NCBI GenBank assembly: GCA_043228905.1
Contig: JBHGNT010000004.1
Span: forward strand, 11,718,001-11,782,000
Reading direction: 5' to 3'
DNA from: Azolla caroliniana
Lineage: Eukaryota > Polypodiophyta
Length of the DNA stretch: 64,000 nucleotides
This document shows, one piece after another, positions 45,255 through 56,413 of the stretch. A program made the position numbers and the translations under genes. The notes under the pieces are model-generated. The model ran no database searches. It was not told the DNA's origin and was given only the letters and a program-made list of their open reading frames with translations. The number at the start of each line of letters is the position of its first letter. Position 1 is the stretch's first letter.

Positions 45255-46882
45255 TTACCTGGCAATAAAGTAGAACGATCGTGCCACCTTAAACTGCGAG
45301 GCAGCACCATCAGACCAAACCCAATGACGGTTAAAGGTTAACCCTAGAGACAATAAATCTGCATGGTGAAGCTTAAAACAATGTTGAACAAATAGTGTAT
45401 CATGCTTTTTATCATCTGAAATGTAAAATATTGATTTCTTATGTAACTCACCGTCTTGCCTCCAATAGCAAATATGTACAAGTATTGTACATTGATCATT
45501 GTACCAATGCATTGATTGAACCTCATTTTGAACTTTAAATGTATAGTTTTCTGCAAAGTCAATAACGGATACGATGACACCCGTTGGTAAGTTATTAATA
45601 CATTCCTTGAATTGTGAATTTTGCCAATAACTCCGGAAGTTATGTGGAATGAACTCCCCAAGTTGTTTCTTAAATTCTGAGACAAGGGTAGCAACACATG
45701 TCTCCTTATATACTTCCTTGATACGCTTAGTTACAAGTCCCTTGCCAATATTTTCAGTCACATACTCTAAATATTTCCATTTCACGATATGACTGTTTCC
45801 CAAATCAAACTCCTGCCTACAAAATAATGGTAGCGGACAAACCTTACATGTTCTTAATAGACATGTGCGACGATGCCACTCACATGATGGTTCTTTTTCA
45901 CAAACACAAGACCTCCATAGCTTAGAAACGGATGCATAAGTCATGTTTCGTGCGTTACACCTATTATCCTCCCCATTTGGTCTACAAACCTCACAAGTGC
46001 AGACACATAATTCCCCGTGTATACCCTTAGAATCAGTACGCATTGCATTCACTCCTAGCCTTAACATGTCCATCTTCACGTGGTACACACAACAACATGT
46101 ATTCCTCTCATTTAATTTTCTAACATAAAATGGTTTCAAACCTTGGAACTTGCGGAATCCAACAGTCAAGCTTGGATGTTGGTCTTTAAAGTTCATGTAC
46201 AATTCAGCCTACATCAACCAATATATATAGCAAACATTAATATACACTTGGTCAAAACACAAATTTATAGAATGTGAATTGATATAAAAAAATGGAATAC
46301 CTCTGTCATCTCCAAGAAGTGTCTAGGGTGAATCTGGTACTTACCTTGACTTATTCGTTGTCTACACACGTCCTTCTTATTTGGTGAGACACGCATATTT
46401 TTGGCCCAAAATGAATCCACTTTCTCAATAATCTCGTGAGATAAGGCATCGCATCGTCGTCTACGTCCCAACCCCAGCCACTTGAATTGGCTTGAGTGTA
46501 TATTTCTGCGATGTTTCCTCAAGTTCCTTCTTTGAATACCCAGGGCTAAGGCAACTTTAGTATCACTATATTTTTTTTCTCTCGCACCGTTCACAACCAT
46601 GTGTAGGGCTGCCCTCTTTGCAGCAAGTTTGTCTATGCTCTCTACACCTTTCACTAGGTCTAGGGATGACTTCATAGACTCTACAATCTCTTCTGAAACA
46701 CATTGGTCCCTAAATTTTATTCTCTCCATGTCTTCATTCAAACGTTGATGGTGTAACACTCTACATATAATATCCCTACGATCCTCTTCACTAAATCTCT
46801 TCGTTATTTCTACCAAATAATGGACTATGTGAAGAACCACCCGTCTCTTGGTCCTTTCAGATATACATGAGTTACTTGACAA
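45255..46882 (-). CDS. Transposase-like protein, two exons seen, incomplete
   Basis: Exon 46882-46301 (194 codons) joins 46208-45255 by removal of a 92-bp GT-AG intron (GAG|GTATTC...TGATGTAG|GCTGAA), fusing HFLEMTE to AELYMNF in phase. The N-terminal part has a helix-turn-helix-like segment (residues about 86-128). A Cys/His-rich region follows (CVYHVKMDMLRLG, ELCVCTCEVCRP, SCVCEKEPSCEW; about 230-325), then VSVIDFAENY (Asp 411), ISDDKKHDT (about 458-466) and WSDGAASQFK (Asp 494), a DDE-transposase-like order. From memory it resembles uncharacterised invertebrate proteins. No ATG opens the first exon: the frame meets TGA at about 46913 and the first in-frame Met is residue 52. The frame ends at CAG|GTAATT, a good donor, so a last exon with the third acidic residue is probably missing or distant. 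Confidence 0.6.
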
Positions 46883-46899
46883 CTCACTCTCGTTGGGTC

Positions 46900-47035
46900 C
46901 CCCATTTGGTCACTAGATTTATCCAAAAAAATTAAGCATCCGGCGAGAGTAGTTAATGTTATATAGACTACACTAAGAAAACACAGTCAAATGTTTTTAA
47001 ATGTGGCCTGCAAAGTGAGAAATAATTTGTTTTGA
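46900..47035 (-). other. Upstream flank of the transposase-like gene
   Basis: AT-rich. T-rich acceptor-like sequences (TTTTCTTAG, and TTTTTTTGGATAAATCTAG) on the minus strand suggest that an earlier exon may be spliced here, but none can be joined without meeting the TGA at 46913. Confidence 0.3.
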
Positions 47036-47052
47036 ACATTAGAATTACGAAT

Positions 47053-47525
47053 CAAATATGACAATTGTAAAATCTAAAAATTTAGTACTGAAAAATGAAG
47101 AAATGAAAATTTTTAGTCCTGAAAATAAAAAAATGGATGGAAGGAACCTCCAATGGTGGCGGGAGCGTTGATTTAGTGTGATATGCCGCCTCGATTTGCT
47201 GGAAGGAACCTCCAATGGTGGAAGCACGACGTACAAATTTGACAATTGTAAAATCTAAAAATTTAGTAGTGAAAAATGAAGAAATGAAAAATTTTAGTCC
47301 TGAAAATAAAAAATTGGATGCAAGGAACCTCCAATGGTGGCGGGAGCGTTGATTCTGTGTGATAGGCCACCTCGATTTGCTAGAAAGAACCTCCAATGGT
47401 GGAGGACGCCTTGATTCTTTGTGATATGCCGCCTTGATTTAGTGGAAGGAACCTCCAATGGTGGAGGGCGCCTTGAATCTTTGTGATATGCCGCCTGGAT
47501 TCGGTGGAAGGATCCTCGTCTCGAT
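47053..47525 (-). repeat. Minisatellite of about 61 bp within a 181-bp duplication
   Basis: 'aaggaacctccaatggtgg' recurs at about 47141, 47203, 47321, 47383 and 47446, with a variant near 47506. The A/T-rich block gacaattgtaaaatctaaaa occurs at 47060 and 47241. Several minus-strand frames stay open across it only because of the repeat. Confidence 0.88.
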
Positions 47526-47559
47526 GGAAAAAGCCCCAAATCACCACGACATAAACTAC

Positions 47560-47700
47560 AATCGGTGGAAGTAAGAAAGTCGTTGTCGAAGAAGTCACTA
47601 TTGGCTGTTATAAGAGGCCTCAGAACAGTCTCTGTTCCTCAACCTAAACCCTAACAAAAATAGAAACCCTAAAAAAACCAGAAATCCTTAACTCAAAAGC
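47560..47700 (-). promoter_or_regulatory. Telo-box pair, candidate leader of the minus-strand gene
   Basis: Minus-strand TTAGGGTTT occurs twice (about 47649 and 47667), next to a stretch resembling a plant 5' UTR and oriented toward the transposase-like gene. Speculative. Confidence 0.3.
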
Positions 47701-47999
47701 TCCAACCTGACATGGATGTCTGAGATTTACTCCCTAACCCCTAACAAAACTCTTAGATTGGAGGAAAAGCAGAAACGTGACATGGATGTCTAAGATGAAG
47801 ACCTCAGAGGGATAGAGGAAGAGGAGTATGAGGGGAACCACCAAAATCGACGTGAGGGGAAAATAGCCCCCAAAATAGAAAGAACATCTCCTCATGTGTT
47901 CCCCCCACTCCTTGTAGTAAATGACACTTGTACTACAGTCACCCCACTCTCCAAAATCAATTTTTTTTTTTCTCTGATTTTTTTTTCTGAATTATTCAG

Positions 48000-50040
48000 C
48001 ACTAACAGTATCGAAAGTACTGACAATTTTTGTGGCAAAAAACAATACTTTTTTGGTACACTGTAGCGTGCTTCCACCGTAGGACAATATACGTTGGCAT
48101 AGTCGTATGTTACGATATTTGGCGGATTTCGCCCCGCCATTACATGCTGCCGTCCACCGTACACCTTTCAACTGGACGACAACTTAAGAAAAAGCATACG
48201 ATGCGCTTAAAATAATCCTAACTCAAGCACCAGTCGTACAACCACCAGATTGGGGGAAACCATTTCATGTTTTTGTAGATGCCTTAGACATAGCAATAGG
48301 TAGTGTGTTGATGCAGCTCACGGAGCCGAATTGGTACAGACCAGTGTATTACGCCAATAGGAAACTATCAAAGGCGGAGGAGCGTAACTAATCCACACCA
48401 GAACGAGAAGCGTTGGGGATGATATACAACATCAATAAATTCCGACATTATTTACTGGGTCGGAAATTTATGTTTCACGTGGACCATACGGTGTTACTAT
48501 ACCTGGTGGGAAAGCAAGTGCTAACAGGAAAATTGGATAGATGGATGTTGTTGCTCTAGGAGTTCGACTTTGTTATACAACATCGGCCTGGTACGCAACA
48601 CGCTCTAGCGGATTTCTTAAGCAGGATAGATAATGGAGAAATGGTGCGAAAGGATGACGACAACTTTCTTGATGCAGACATCATACGGATCACAACTATA
48701 GTGACACGTACGGAAAAAACTTTTCCCAATCGTTGGTTGATGGAGATGACATTCTTTCTGACCACAGGATTACCACCACCGCAATTAAGGACGAACGAAA
48801 AGAAACGATTGGCCGTCCGAAGTCGTAACTTCTGTTTGGTTGAAGGGGTCTTGTATCACAAAGGCAACGACAGAATCTGGCGACGCGGAATACGCCAGGT
48901 TGAGAAAGATGCGGTTTTACGCGAAGCTCACTGTGGTACGACAGGAGGACACTACGCGGGCAATGTTATGGCTCGTAAAGTCTGGCAAGCCGGCCTATGG
49001 TAGCCGACTACGCAAAAGGATGCGCATGAATATTGCAAACAATGCGATCTATGTCAATGGATGGGCCAGCCCAGGGAGGTCGCAAGAATGCCTCATCAAC
49101 CAGTGTTGCCGTTGGATCCATTCCAGAAATGGGGACTTGATTTCGTGGGGCCGTTTACACCAGTGGTAGCTTGGACTGGCAATAAATATATACTCGTGGC
49201 TACTGATTATTGTACCAAGTGGGTGGAAGTGAAAGCACTATGAGAAAATATCGTGGCAGTGACAATGAAATTTCTTTACGAACACATCTGGTGTCATTTT
49301 GGCTGCTCTATCGAGCTCATCAGAGACCAAGGAAGCCACTTTCTAAATTCGGTCATCCGGGAGCTGACACAACACTATGTCATTGTCCACAAGAAAAGCA
49401 CGCCGTATTATCCATAGGCGAACGGTTTAGCGGAGTCCACGAACTGTTACAAACCATACTAAAAAAAATCGTCAATGAGAACAAAACAGATTGGGATACC
49501 AAATTACACAGCGCGTTATGGGCATACCGAACCAGCTATAAGACTAGCATACAATCCACGCCTTTCCGGCTAACATTTGGGCTGGAGGCCGTAATGTCAG
49601 TCGAATTTGAAGTACCCAGTCTGCGGATTTAGGTACGAGACTGGCTATCAGAAGACAAATCCGAACAAATCCGGCTACAACAGCTGCTCGAACTAGGCGA
49701 GACACGATTACAAAGCATGGCCATACTAGAACAAGAGTGGCGTCGGTGTAAAGCATTCGTGGACCAACATCGAAATGCGCGTGAAAAAGATTTTGTGGTC
49801 GGCAAAGCGGTCTTAGTCTTTCAAACACGGATGGGGCAAATGGCAGGTAAATTAAGATTCTGCTGGACGGAGCCGTACTAGATAGTTGGCGCGGAAAACG
49901 ACACGTTTCAACTAGGCACCCTGGCCGGCGAAGTGTTACGACAAAAGGTGAATGGGTTTCGACTAAAGCCCTACCTGGGACCGACGCCCCCAAACCCGTT
50001 CCATGTCGTAAACGACACGGCTGAAGTATCCGCGTATTAA
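48000..50040 (+). pseudogene. Gypsy pol fragment: RT thumb, RNase H, integrase
   Basis: From about 48000 the frame reads FVAKNNTFLVH, then RMLRYLADFAPPLHA and RTPFNWTTT (RT thumb). RNase H follows (PFHVFVDALDIAIGSVLMQL; REALGMIYNINKFRHYLLG; IQHRPGTQHALADFLSRID). Integrase follows: zinc region near 48930-49060 ([13 protein letters not shown]), then [37 protein letters not shown] and a region ending [20 protein letters not shown]. Stops at 48390, 48557, 49001, 49241 and elsewhere and frameshifts inactivate it. Gag, protease and the RT catalytic part are missing on the left. Confidence 0.85.
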
Positions 50041-50189
50041 TTAAAGGGACCCACATGTATTATAGTGTAACAGTAATATTGTATTTAACCGTTAGAGAAA
50101 AGAAAAAAGAAAGAAAGAGAGAAGATAGTGACGCTATTAAAAGGGCTTGATGCATGCGCAACTTCTAGAGCAAGAACACGCGACACCAC

Positions 50190-51715
50190 GATGGCTCACA
50201 GACCAATGAACCCTAGGCCACAAAAAGAAGAAAATAGAAGGTTTTTTGCATAGTACAGAAACCAATCTTCAGCCTTTAACCCTCCTCGCTCTCGTCGCTC
50301 TCCTCACTCACCTTACTCCCCATCATACCACAGAGCCCACGTCTGTCATAGCCAACAAACCTCACCCACTACCCACGAGTCTCACCCACCCATGATGCCG
50401 ATCACTATTTTTGCTGCGTTGCGCAGATGGCTCCTCGAAAAGAGACTGGATGGATACATCAAAGTCATCGAGGCACCTGCTCACCCTGAAGCCCGAGAAA
50501 TTGCCAGGAAGCTCAATATAGACACGGTCACCAACGCTACCATCCGGAAGAAGCTTGACTTATCATCGCTTGGAGAAAAACATTTCGACATCCCTCCTGC
50601 GGAAACCTTGCAGAAATATTTCAGGGCATATTCGGTGTTCGCCAAAGCATACAAGACAAAGGAAATCCCCGGATCCCTTCTTTTGAGAAATAGCCAAGTT
50701 CTTGCTGGAGGTAGAATGCGTGCACGTAAATGCCTATGGGATGCCCAAGCAGAAGGCAGGCATCATCATTGATAACTTCGAAGGGCGCACGATCGATTGG
50801 GGGGTAATTACGGGACCAACTTTACGGGAAGGTGTGCACGCGTATCAGGGCGGCAAAAGGCTAAGGCCAATCATACAAGAGTATTTGACAATACTATTTC
50901 CACCCCGAGGTTTGCCCGCACCACAACCCAACCAACCCACACCGCCGCCACATTCCGCAAAATGGAGGTTAGCGGAGTTGGCTACCACGGAATGGGAAGA
51001 TGAACCACAATCTTCCTAGCCTAGCATGCAGACAACATAGGGAGAACGGTCGGCAAGCAGGGAGGAAGCTCCACATGAGTAGGAAGCCGAGCAACGCTAG
51101 GAAAGCCTGAGGCCGAAACGACGTACGCTAGATAGGAAAGATTGGCGCAGACTAGTAATAGACACAACCGCGGACACAGACACGACCTCTTTGGTCGACA
51201 GTTCCGCATCTACGGAGTTCAACACCACTTTCAGAATAATCCGGGAACCACGGCCGATCATTACAACCTAGTCGCATCATGGGAAAGGCGTACTCACGAT
51301 GGAAAGCGAAGTCCTAAAGTACCCGGACATCCCGAATATAGCCCATGAGTTCGGTGCGCTACTACAATTCGGAACAACTTACGAACTCATGGAATTTTTG
51401 GCCACGCGGAAAATCAAGGTATCGCAAAGAATGGTGGAGGAGCACGTTGTCGCGGTAATCCGCGATTGCATGTCGGATCCGGGCGGGACCATCAGGGACA
51501 TCGATCAGGAGGGGAGGAGTTGCTGGGGACCCGAATCCTCTAGGGCTTGCCGCGTTGCCAGCCAGTTCGATCCCGGATACTCTTCGGACGCGACCGGTTA
51601 CTGCACGGGAAGCGAGAGAGCGCGCCCTCGTCCTTGCCGCCCCTTTTGCCCATACGTATAAGGGACCCAAAAGAGGCACGGGAGACAACCTAGTTAACTG
51701 TGCCCGCAAACATGC
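50190..51715 (+). pseudogene. Unrecognised coding region downstream of gypsy integrase
   Basis: Codon-like sequence in shifting frames. A basic start at 50190 (MAHRPMNPRPQKEEN) is followed by 50392-50690 (LRRWLLEKRLDGYIKVIEAP, LQKYFRAYSVFAKAYKT), 50700-51019 (VECVHVNAYGMPKQKAGIII, WGVITGPTLREGVHAYQGGK, then a Pro-rich tail) and 51299-51700 (EVLKYPDIPNIAHEFGALLQ, TYELMEFLATRKIKVSQRM). At least two frameshifts and some stops are present. I do not recognise the family. It lies on the same strand as the gypsy pol, in the position where some plant gypsy elements carry an extra ORF, but a separate gene relic is equally possible. Confidence 0.45.
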
Positions 51716-51949
51716 ACACACCCATATACACACCTGGTTACAACCGGCAACCACACACGCATTCGCTCTCGGACCCTACGCTAACTGGACACACACACAC
51801 ACCCTCACACGCAACGCTCGCTGCGATGCCAGTTCCACACGAAGAGGAAGAGGGAACATGCATCCTAGGGCCGGTTGGGGAGCTCCCAGGCTCGTTTGCG
51901 CGACGGAACCCTCGTGCAAGGCACGCCTCTTCCAGAATGACCGCCTCTT

Positions 51950-52601
51950 GTGCCAAGCCACCTTCAGGGAGCGCATGGGCTCGCTGAACCAAGTGGGGTC
52001 TTGCGCACCAACGAGGGAGACCTGCCAATAGACCACCTAGCACGTGGACTCTGCACAAGCGACAAAAGCCAACACCTACGCACACACTTGTAGACATGCC
52101 GGACTGCGGTATGCTGAGAGCCAACGATTAGGAACTCAGGGAAAGCACAGACAGTCCGCATGCCGCCTGCCACAACCAAACACACTGCCTACGCATGCAC
52201 AGAGAAGGCCCCGAAACCCTAACAAAAAACAGAGACAATGCACCCACACAGCAAGATGAAGAGGAGACAAAAACAGACGTTATACGCAGAAGCTTATTAA
52301 CACTAAATGGAACCTCAAAACGAGGAACAATGAGGAACAAAACTGTTTGGGACCCAATGAGTGGGAACCCCTGTTCAAGAAGCACGCCCTCCCTTTTATA
52401 GAACAAGGTAAGGGTCGCGTGATTATGTGGGATAAATCCCGACTTACATGGGATTCTCCGTCCCAAATAAACTTCTACTCGGCGCCATAAAGGCACCCCT
52501 ATTCCCTATACAAGTTTTACAAGAGTGGGTGCACATGGTGCACCTTGCCGATTCCTCCAATATCTCCCAGTTTCTCACCGTAGCCCAGAATCTTCACGAC
52601 A
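51950..52601 (-). repeat. Probable gypsy-type LTR on the minus strand
   Basis: The right edge begins TGTCGTGAAGATTC on the minus strand, the same start as the LTRs at 55361-56413 and 58602. About 200 bp in is a TATA box (TTCTATAAAAGGGAGG, about 52390-52404), then a telo-box (GTTAGGGTTTC near 52213). Near 51985-52005 comes a U5-like CAAGACCCCACTTGGTTC. The left edge is uncertain. Its strand is opposite to the gypsy pol on its left, so it is probably a solo LTR. Confidence 0.5.
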
Positions 52602-52659
52602 ACGCAGAGCAACAGACTGCACATCCATTGGTATGTGCCAAATTCAGGGAAAGGTGATA

Positions 52660-53890
52660 GATTCTAGCAGGTGAGGAACCGGTCTTCCTTAATCAACACT
52701 CCAGTTTCCGCGTCGGCCTTGCCGTTCTGAACTGTCGGCCCTGGTTGTTCCTCGCGCTCGCCTCTCCGTAGGCTCGCTCGACCCGTCAATAGGTCCTTGC
52801 CGCGATTTGTCCTGTGCGCGTGGTCCCTTGTTGGCTCTTCTCTCGACCGCCCGCATGCTTCCTGTTCCTCCGGATATGTGGTGTCCTTCATCCGAGGAGT
52901 AGCCGTGATGGCCCGCTTAGCCTTTGTAGACCTTCACATCGTCTTGGTTGCCATCCCTTGTCATCCGTTGCCTTCATCCCCTGCCTCGCCACCACCTTCC
53001 TTCTCCTTGGTCTTACGTTGCCACGTCGGCTCGAACTGCCAAGGTCTCGGGAACATGTATGGCGGATCCTACTCTGACCTTTGATACCGTTTCCGGCTAC
53101 CGACCCGTGCAGTCTACTCCGCACCCGGTTCCCTCGTTCCCGGCACCACTGTGTGCCATCTTCCGTCGTCCTTGTTCGGCACTGCCTGTGCCGAACACCG
53201 TCCCGTACTTGTGCTTCGTTTTGGCCCTTGATGGCCATTCGCATGTCTCATGATCCGCTCCTTGCTTACCCCTCACCAGCTTTCCTCCGAAATCATAACC
53301 GGCCGATAAGGGTTCAACCTCTGTCAGCTCTAGCCTCACTGGCTCCCGAACCGCTCTTCCCGCATCGTCAGTTCCCGTTTCTTGCCGCCACCATCCTTCT
53401 CACTCGGTCTCACGTTGCCATGTCGGTTTGAACTGTCAGTGTCTCCGGATTGGTGTGAGGATCCCATAGGACCGTCTTCCTTTCTCTTCTCTCGTCTTCT
53501 GCCTTCCTTGTTCACCACCGCCTGTGCGGATCGTCGTCCCATACCCGTGCTTTGCTTCAGCCCTCGATGGCCACAAACATGTCTTTTGATCCGCTTTTGG
53601 GTGTGCCCCTTTCCGGCTTGGCACACCGCTCCTTATTCGGGTGTCTTTGGCAACTCACCGAGAGATCACCCTTGCCGCGTCCCGGCCCGCATGACCTCCT
53701 TCGTTTACGTAACGCCTTGGCTTGTCGGTGGCTTTGTTGTTGCTGCCTTTGTCCCCTTGCCTCCACCTTCCATTACCCTTGGTCTCACGTTGCCACGTCG
53801 GCCGAACTGCCGGGGTTTCCGGACAGATGTGAAGGATCCTTCTTGGGCCTCCGATTTGTTGGGTCACCCACTCGTGTACTAAGCGCGTCC
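52660..53890 (+). repeat. GC-rich degenerate tandem repeat, about 385-bp unit
   Basis: Blocks of the form cc-acgttgccacgtcgg-gaactg recur near 53018, 53412 and 53786, each preceded by ccaccttcc and followed by a ggatcc motif. A second marker, cgatggccac/tgatggccat, is spaced similarly (53230, 53564). An older, weaker copy seems to begin near 52700. Long open frames on both strands here are composition artefacts. Confidence 0.65.
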
Positions 53891-53996
53891 GATCTTTGTC
53901 TTGCCGACTCTACCGGTTGGGTTCGTATACGGTTCGTGGCCGCCTCACCGGCCTCATACCTCTTTTCGCTTTGCTTTCCGTCGTCTGATCACGTTC

Positions 53997-54298
53997 TGTT
54001 GAGTTACAAGCTCAACATTGAGTGCGTAATACGGTGTGTAACCTAGTGCGTGGACTGGGTGCATAAAATAGTACGCATAACGTGGCCGTATTTGCGCGTA
54101 AACCGGAAGGCGGTTAGTATGGTATTCCTCGTAAGGAATAATTTTGGGAGTTACTGTAGTAGGCTCATTTATGAGCATTCAAGTACTCTCAGTACTTGTG
54201 TCAGCCCGATAGTCAGGGCTTGTATAAAAGATACTCACTGAGCACGAAGAATGTACAGACTGAGTATTATTTTTGAATTGAGTTTGTGTGTATTGACT

Positions 54299-54331
<33 letters not shown>

Positions 54332-54417
54332 TCCCACGTACTGTGTGTCCAAGCTTTCCATTAAACCTGCATTTTCTGTATTCGGTTTTCTATTGCTTCC
54401 GCACACTATTCTTTACA
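53997..54417 (+). repeat. 5' LTR of copia F
   Basis: 421 bp, TGTTGAGTTACAAGCTCAAC...CTTTACA, with TATA box TGTATAAAAGATACTC (about 54222) and a (TC)n run at about 54297-54322. It is homologous to the LTR at 16935-17325. Confidence 0.9.
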
Positions 54418-54430
54418 TGGTATCAGAGCG
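54418..54430 (+). other. Primer-binding site of copia F
   Basis: TGGTATCAGAGCG directly abuts the LTR end. Confidence 0.88.
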
Positions 54431-54500
54431 AGAGGGTTGGGAACCTTTGCAGCTGACATAGCTTGAAAGGAAAACCAACCAAGAAGAATAGGTAAAACCG

Positions 54501-55360
54501 ATGGATAGAGGCATGGTTAGCTCGCTTCTGATGGAGAAGCTCGACAAAAACAACTACGCGTCTTGGTCCTACAAGATGCACCAGTACCTGCTCGGGCATG
54601 GTTACTGGAGTTATGTCGACGGAGCAAATGACACAACACCCGAATGAGCACACAAAGATTTCCCGGTGTGGGAACAGTCGACGAGCAGAGTACTGTACTG
54701 CTTCGCGTCTTGTGTGGGCGAACAACTCCTAAGCTACATTCGGGATGCAAAAACGTCAAAGGATGCTTGGGGAAATCTGAAGAAAATTTTCTCCGCAAGC
54801 ACCACAACCAAGAAGCTTCAACTCCGACAGGAGCTGAGCAACTTACGACAACGCGACTTGTCGGTGGCTGACGGAGAAGCTCAACAAAAACAACTACGCG
54901 TCTTGGTCCTACAAGATGCACTAGTACCTGCTCGGGCACGGTTATTGGAGCTATGTCGATGGAGCAAATGACACAACACTCGAATGAACAGACAAAGATT
55001 TCCCGGTGTGGGAACAGTCGGCGAGCAGAGTATTGTACTGCTTCGCGTCTTGTGTGGGCGAACAACTCCTAAGCTACATTTGAGATGCAAAAACGTCAAA
55101 GGATGCTTGGGGAAATCTGAAGAAAATTTTCGCCGCAAGCACCACAACCAAGAAGCTTCAACTCCGACAGGAGCTGAGCAACTTACAATAACGCGACTTG
55201 TCGGTGGCTGATTACACCTCGAAGATCAAAGAGATATGCGACTCCTTAGCCTCTATCAATGTGAACGTCGAGGAAGGCGAGATGGTGCAGATCTGTCTCG
55301 GGGGACTGGCGTCGAAGTTCAGAGTGTTCCGAACTGCTGTGTGTACACGGGAGAATACGA
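54501..55360 (+). pseudogene. Copia F gag, N-terminal part with 340-bp internal duplication
   Basis: Starts MDRGMVSSLLMEKLDKNN (54501). Gag core motifs: SSRVLYCFASCVGEQLLSYI-like sequence in shifted frames, DAWGNLKKIFSASTTTKKLQ, LRQELSNLRQRDLSVAD. The segment 54531-54870 is repeated in tandem at 54871-55210. The unit is 340 bp, not a multiple of three, so frame is lost. Gag continues EMVQICLGGLASKF until a solo LTR interrupts after 'cacgggagaata' at 55360. Confidence 0.87.
54531..55210 (+). repeat. Tandem duplication inside copia F gag (2 x 340 bp)
   Basis: Copies 54531-54870 and 54871-55210 differ at roughly a dozen positions, so the duplication is not very recent. Confidence 0.92.
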
Positions 55361-55935
55361 TGTCGTGAAGATCCGTCACTATGTGCGGATCGCGAGGCGG
55401 AACCACTGGGGTCCTGCACTGGAAGGATTCGAAGTTTGCACTAGCCTTAGCGAGAAAGGTTTTTAAGATAGATTGAGAGAGATTGAGATTAATATGAGAT
55501 TTAAACACTTGACTTGAGGTTGAGAGAGATTGATATGGTGAGAGAGAGATAGAGAGTGAGAGAGATAAGATCGAACTTTTATCTTTAGATTTAAGAGACA
55601 AGATACATCAACAATAGGGTTACATGTTTCTTATTTGATTATCCAAAATTTTTACATTAGTCCTTTTCATCTTTTTTCTCCCCTCTTTTATAGATGCCCT
55701 CATGCATTTGAGGGTACAAGACATGCATAAAATGCATGTTTGCCATTTGGCGCTCATGTATTACATGTGGTGCAGGATAACCATGTCACTCATTTTAGCT
55801 CTTATATATGAGAGTTTACATGTGTAAAGTTACAATGATAAAAATATAATTCCAAGAAAATGTGGTGGCTTCGTGGTAAGCCTATTGACTCTCAACTTGG
55901 AGGTGCAAGGTTCAAATCCTTACTTTCCCTCCTTG

Positions 55936-55966
<31 letters not shown>

Positions 55967-56413
55967 TTATCCATCTGGCTGTCTGTTGCCGAATGCCGGT
56001 TATCGTTCGGTCGCCGGATGTTGGTTACCGTCCGGTTGCTGGTTACGTTGCTAGCTCATCGGCTTCGTTGCCGGTCCAATTTTGGTTGGGCAAAACCTTT
56101 GCAAGTAGCCAGGCCACACCCATTCATCCAATAGCTTAGTTCAAGTCACCTTGAACTCTCTATGCTCCACACATAGACACAAAGATAATAGCTTTTGCTC
56201 TACCTTATATATGGTGAAATCCTTATTTCTTGTCTATGTGGGATATCTCACAACTTTATTTTTCTCTTTGTCTTTGCAAACTTCCTACCCACATAAGTCG
56301 ACACTTAGATGTCCGTTTCTTATGTAGTAAAGTGCATCCGAAAGCTCTTCAAGACCTCCATCTTTTTGTAGTTTTATGTGATTTTCACACCATTGCCGAA
56401 AATCTTCACGACA
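55361..56413 (-). repeat. Solo LTR of the TGTCGTGA gypsy family
   Basis: On the minus strand it starts TGTCGTGAAGATTTTCGG and ends GATCTTCACGACA. It has the U5 motif CCCCAGTGGTTCCGCCTCG (55388-55406) and no internal coding region. The gag frame of copia F is broken exactly here: TRE before, FFDLQSLLLMEEN after. Short flanks acga and acgt are compatible with a 4-bp target duplication. At 1053 bp it is longer than related LTRs, partly through the SINE-like insert and AT repeats. Confidence 0.75.
55858..55925 (+). mobile_element. tRNA-like SINE head (A and B boxes)
   Basis: TGGCTTCGTGG (55866-55876) matches the RNA polymerase III A box and GGTTCAAATCC (55909-55919) the B box. They are 43 nt apart, start to start. 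No cloverleaf with proper acceptor stem is evident, so it is a tRNA-derived SINE or relic and not a tRNA gene. The body and tail (an AT-repeat follows at about 55938-55965) are not delimited. Confidence 0.6.

Noticed and set aside
47082-47598. Minus-strand repeated peptides (PPLEVPS...SRRHIT)
   Set aside because: Open only because the 61-bp minisatellite has few stops. The unit length is not a multiple of three, so the frame changes between copies.
48030-48164. Minus-strand frame near 48 kb
   Set aside because: It is the antisense of the gypsy RT thumb (RMLRYLADFAPPLHA on the plus strand).
51700-52031. Overlapping frames rich in His/Thr
   Set aside because: They come from a (CACA)n-rich stretch read in several frames; no coherent product.
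53081-53882. Frames of 116-166 codons in the GC-rich array
   Set aside because: They occur on both strands and follow the repeat; not conserved between repeat units.
55858-55930. Functional tRNA gene
   Set aside because: A and B boxes are present but no acceptor-stem pairing or 3' terminator in the right place could be made out.
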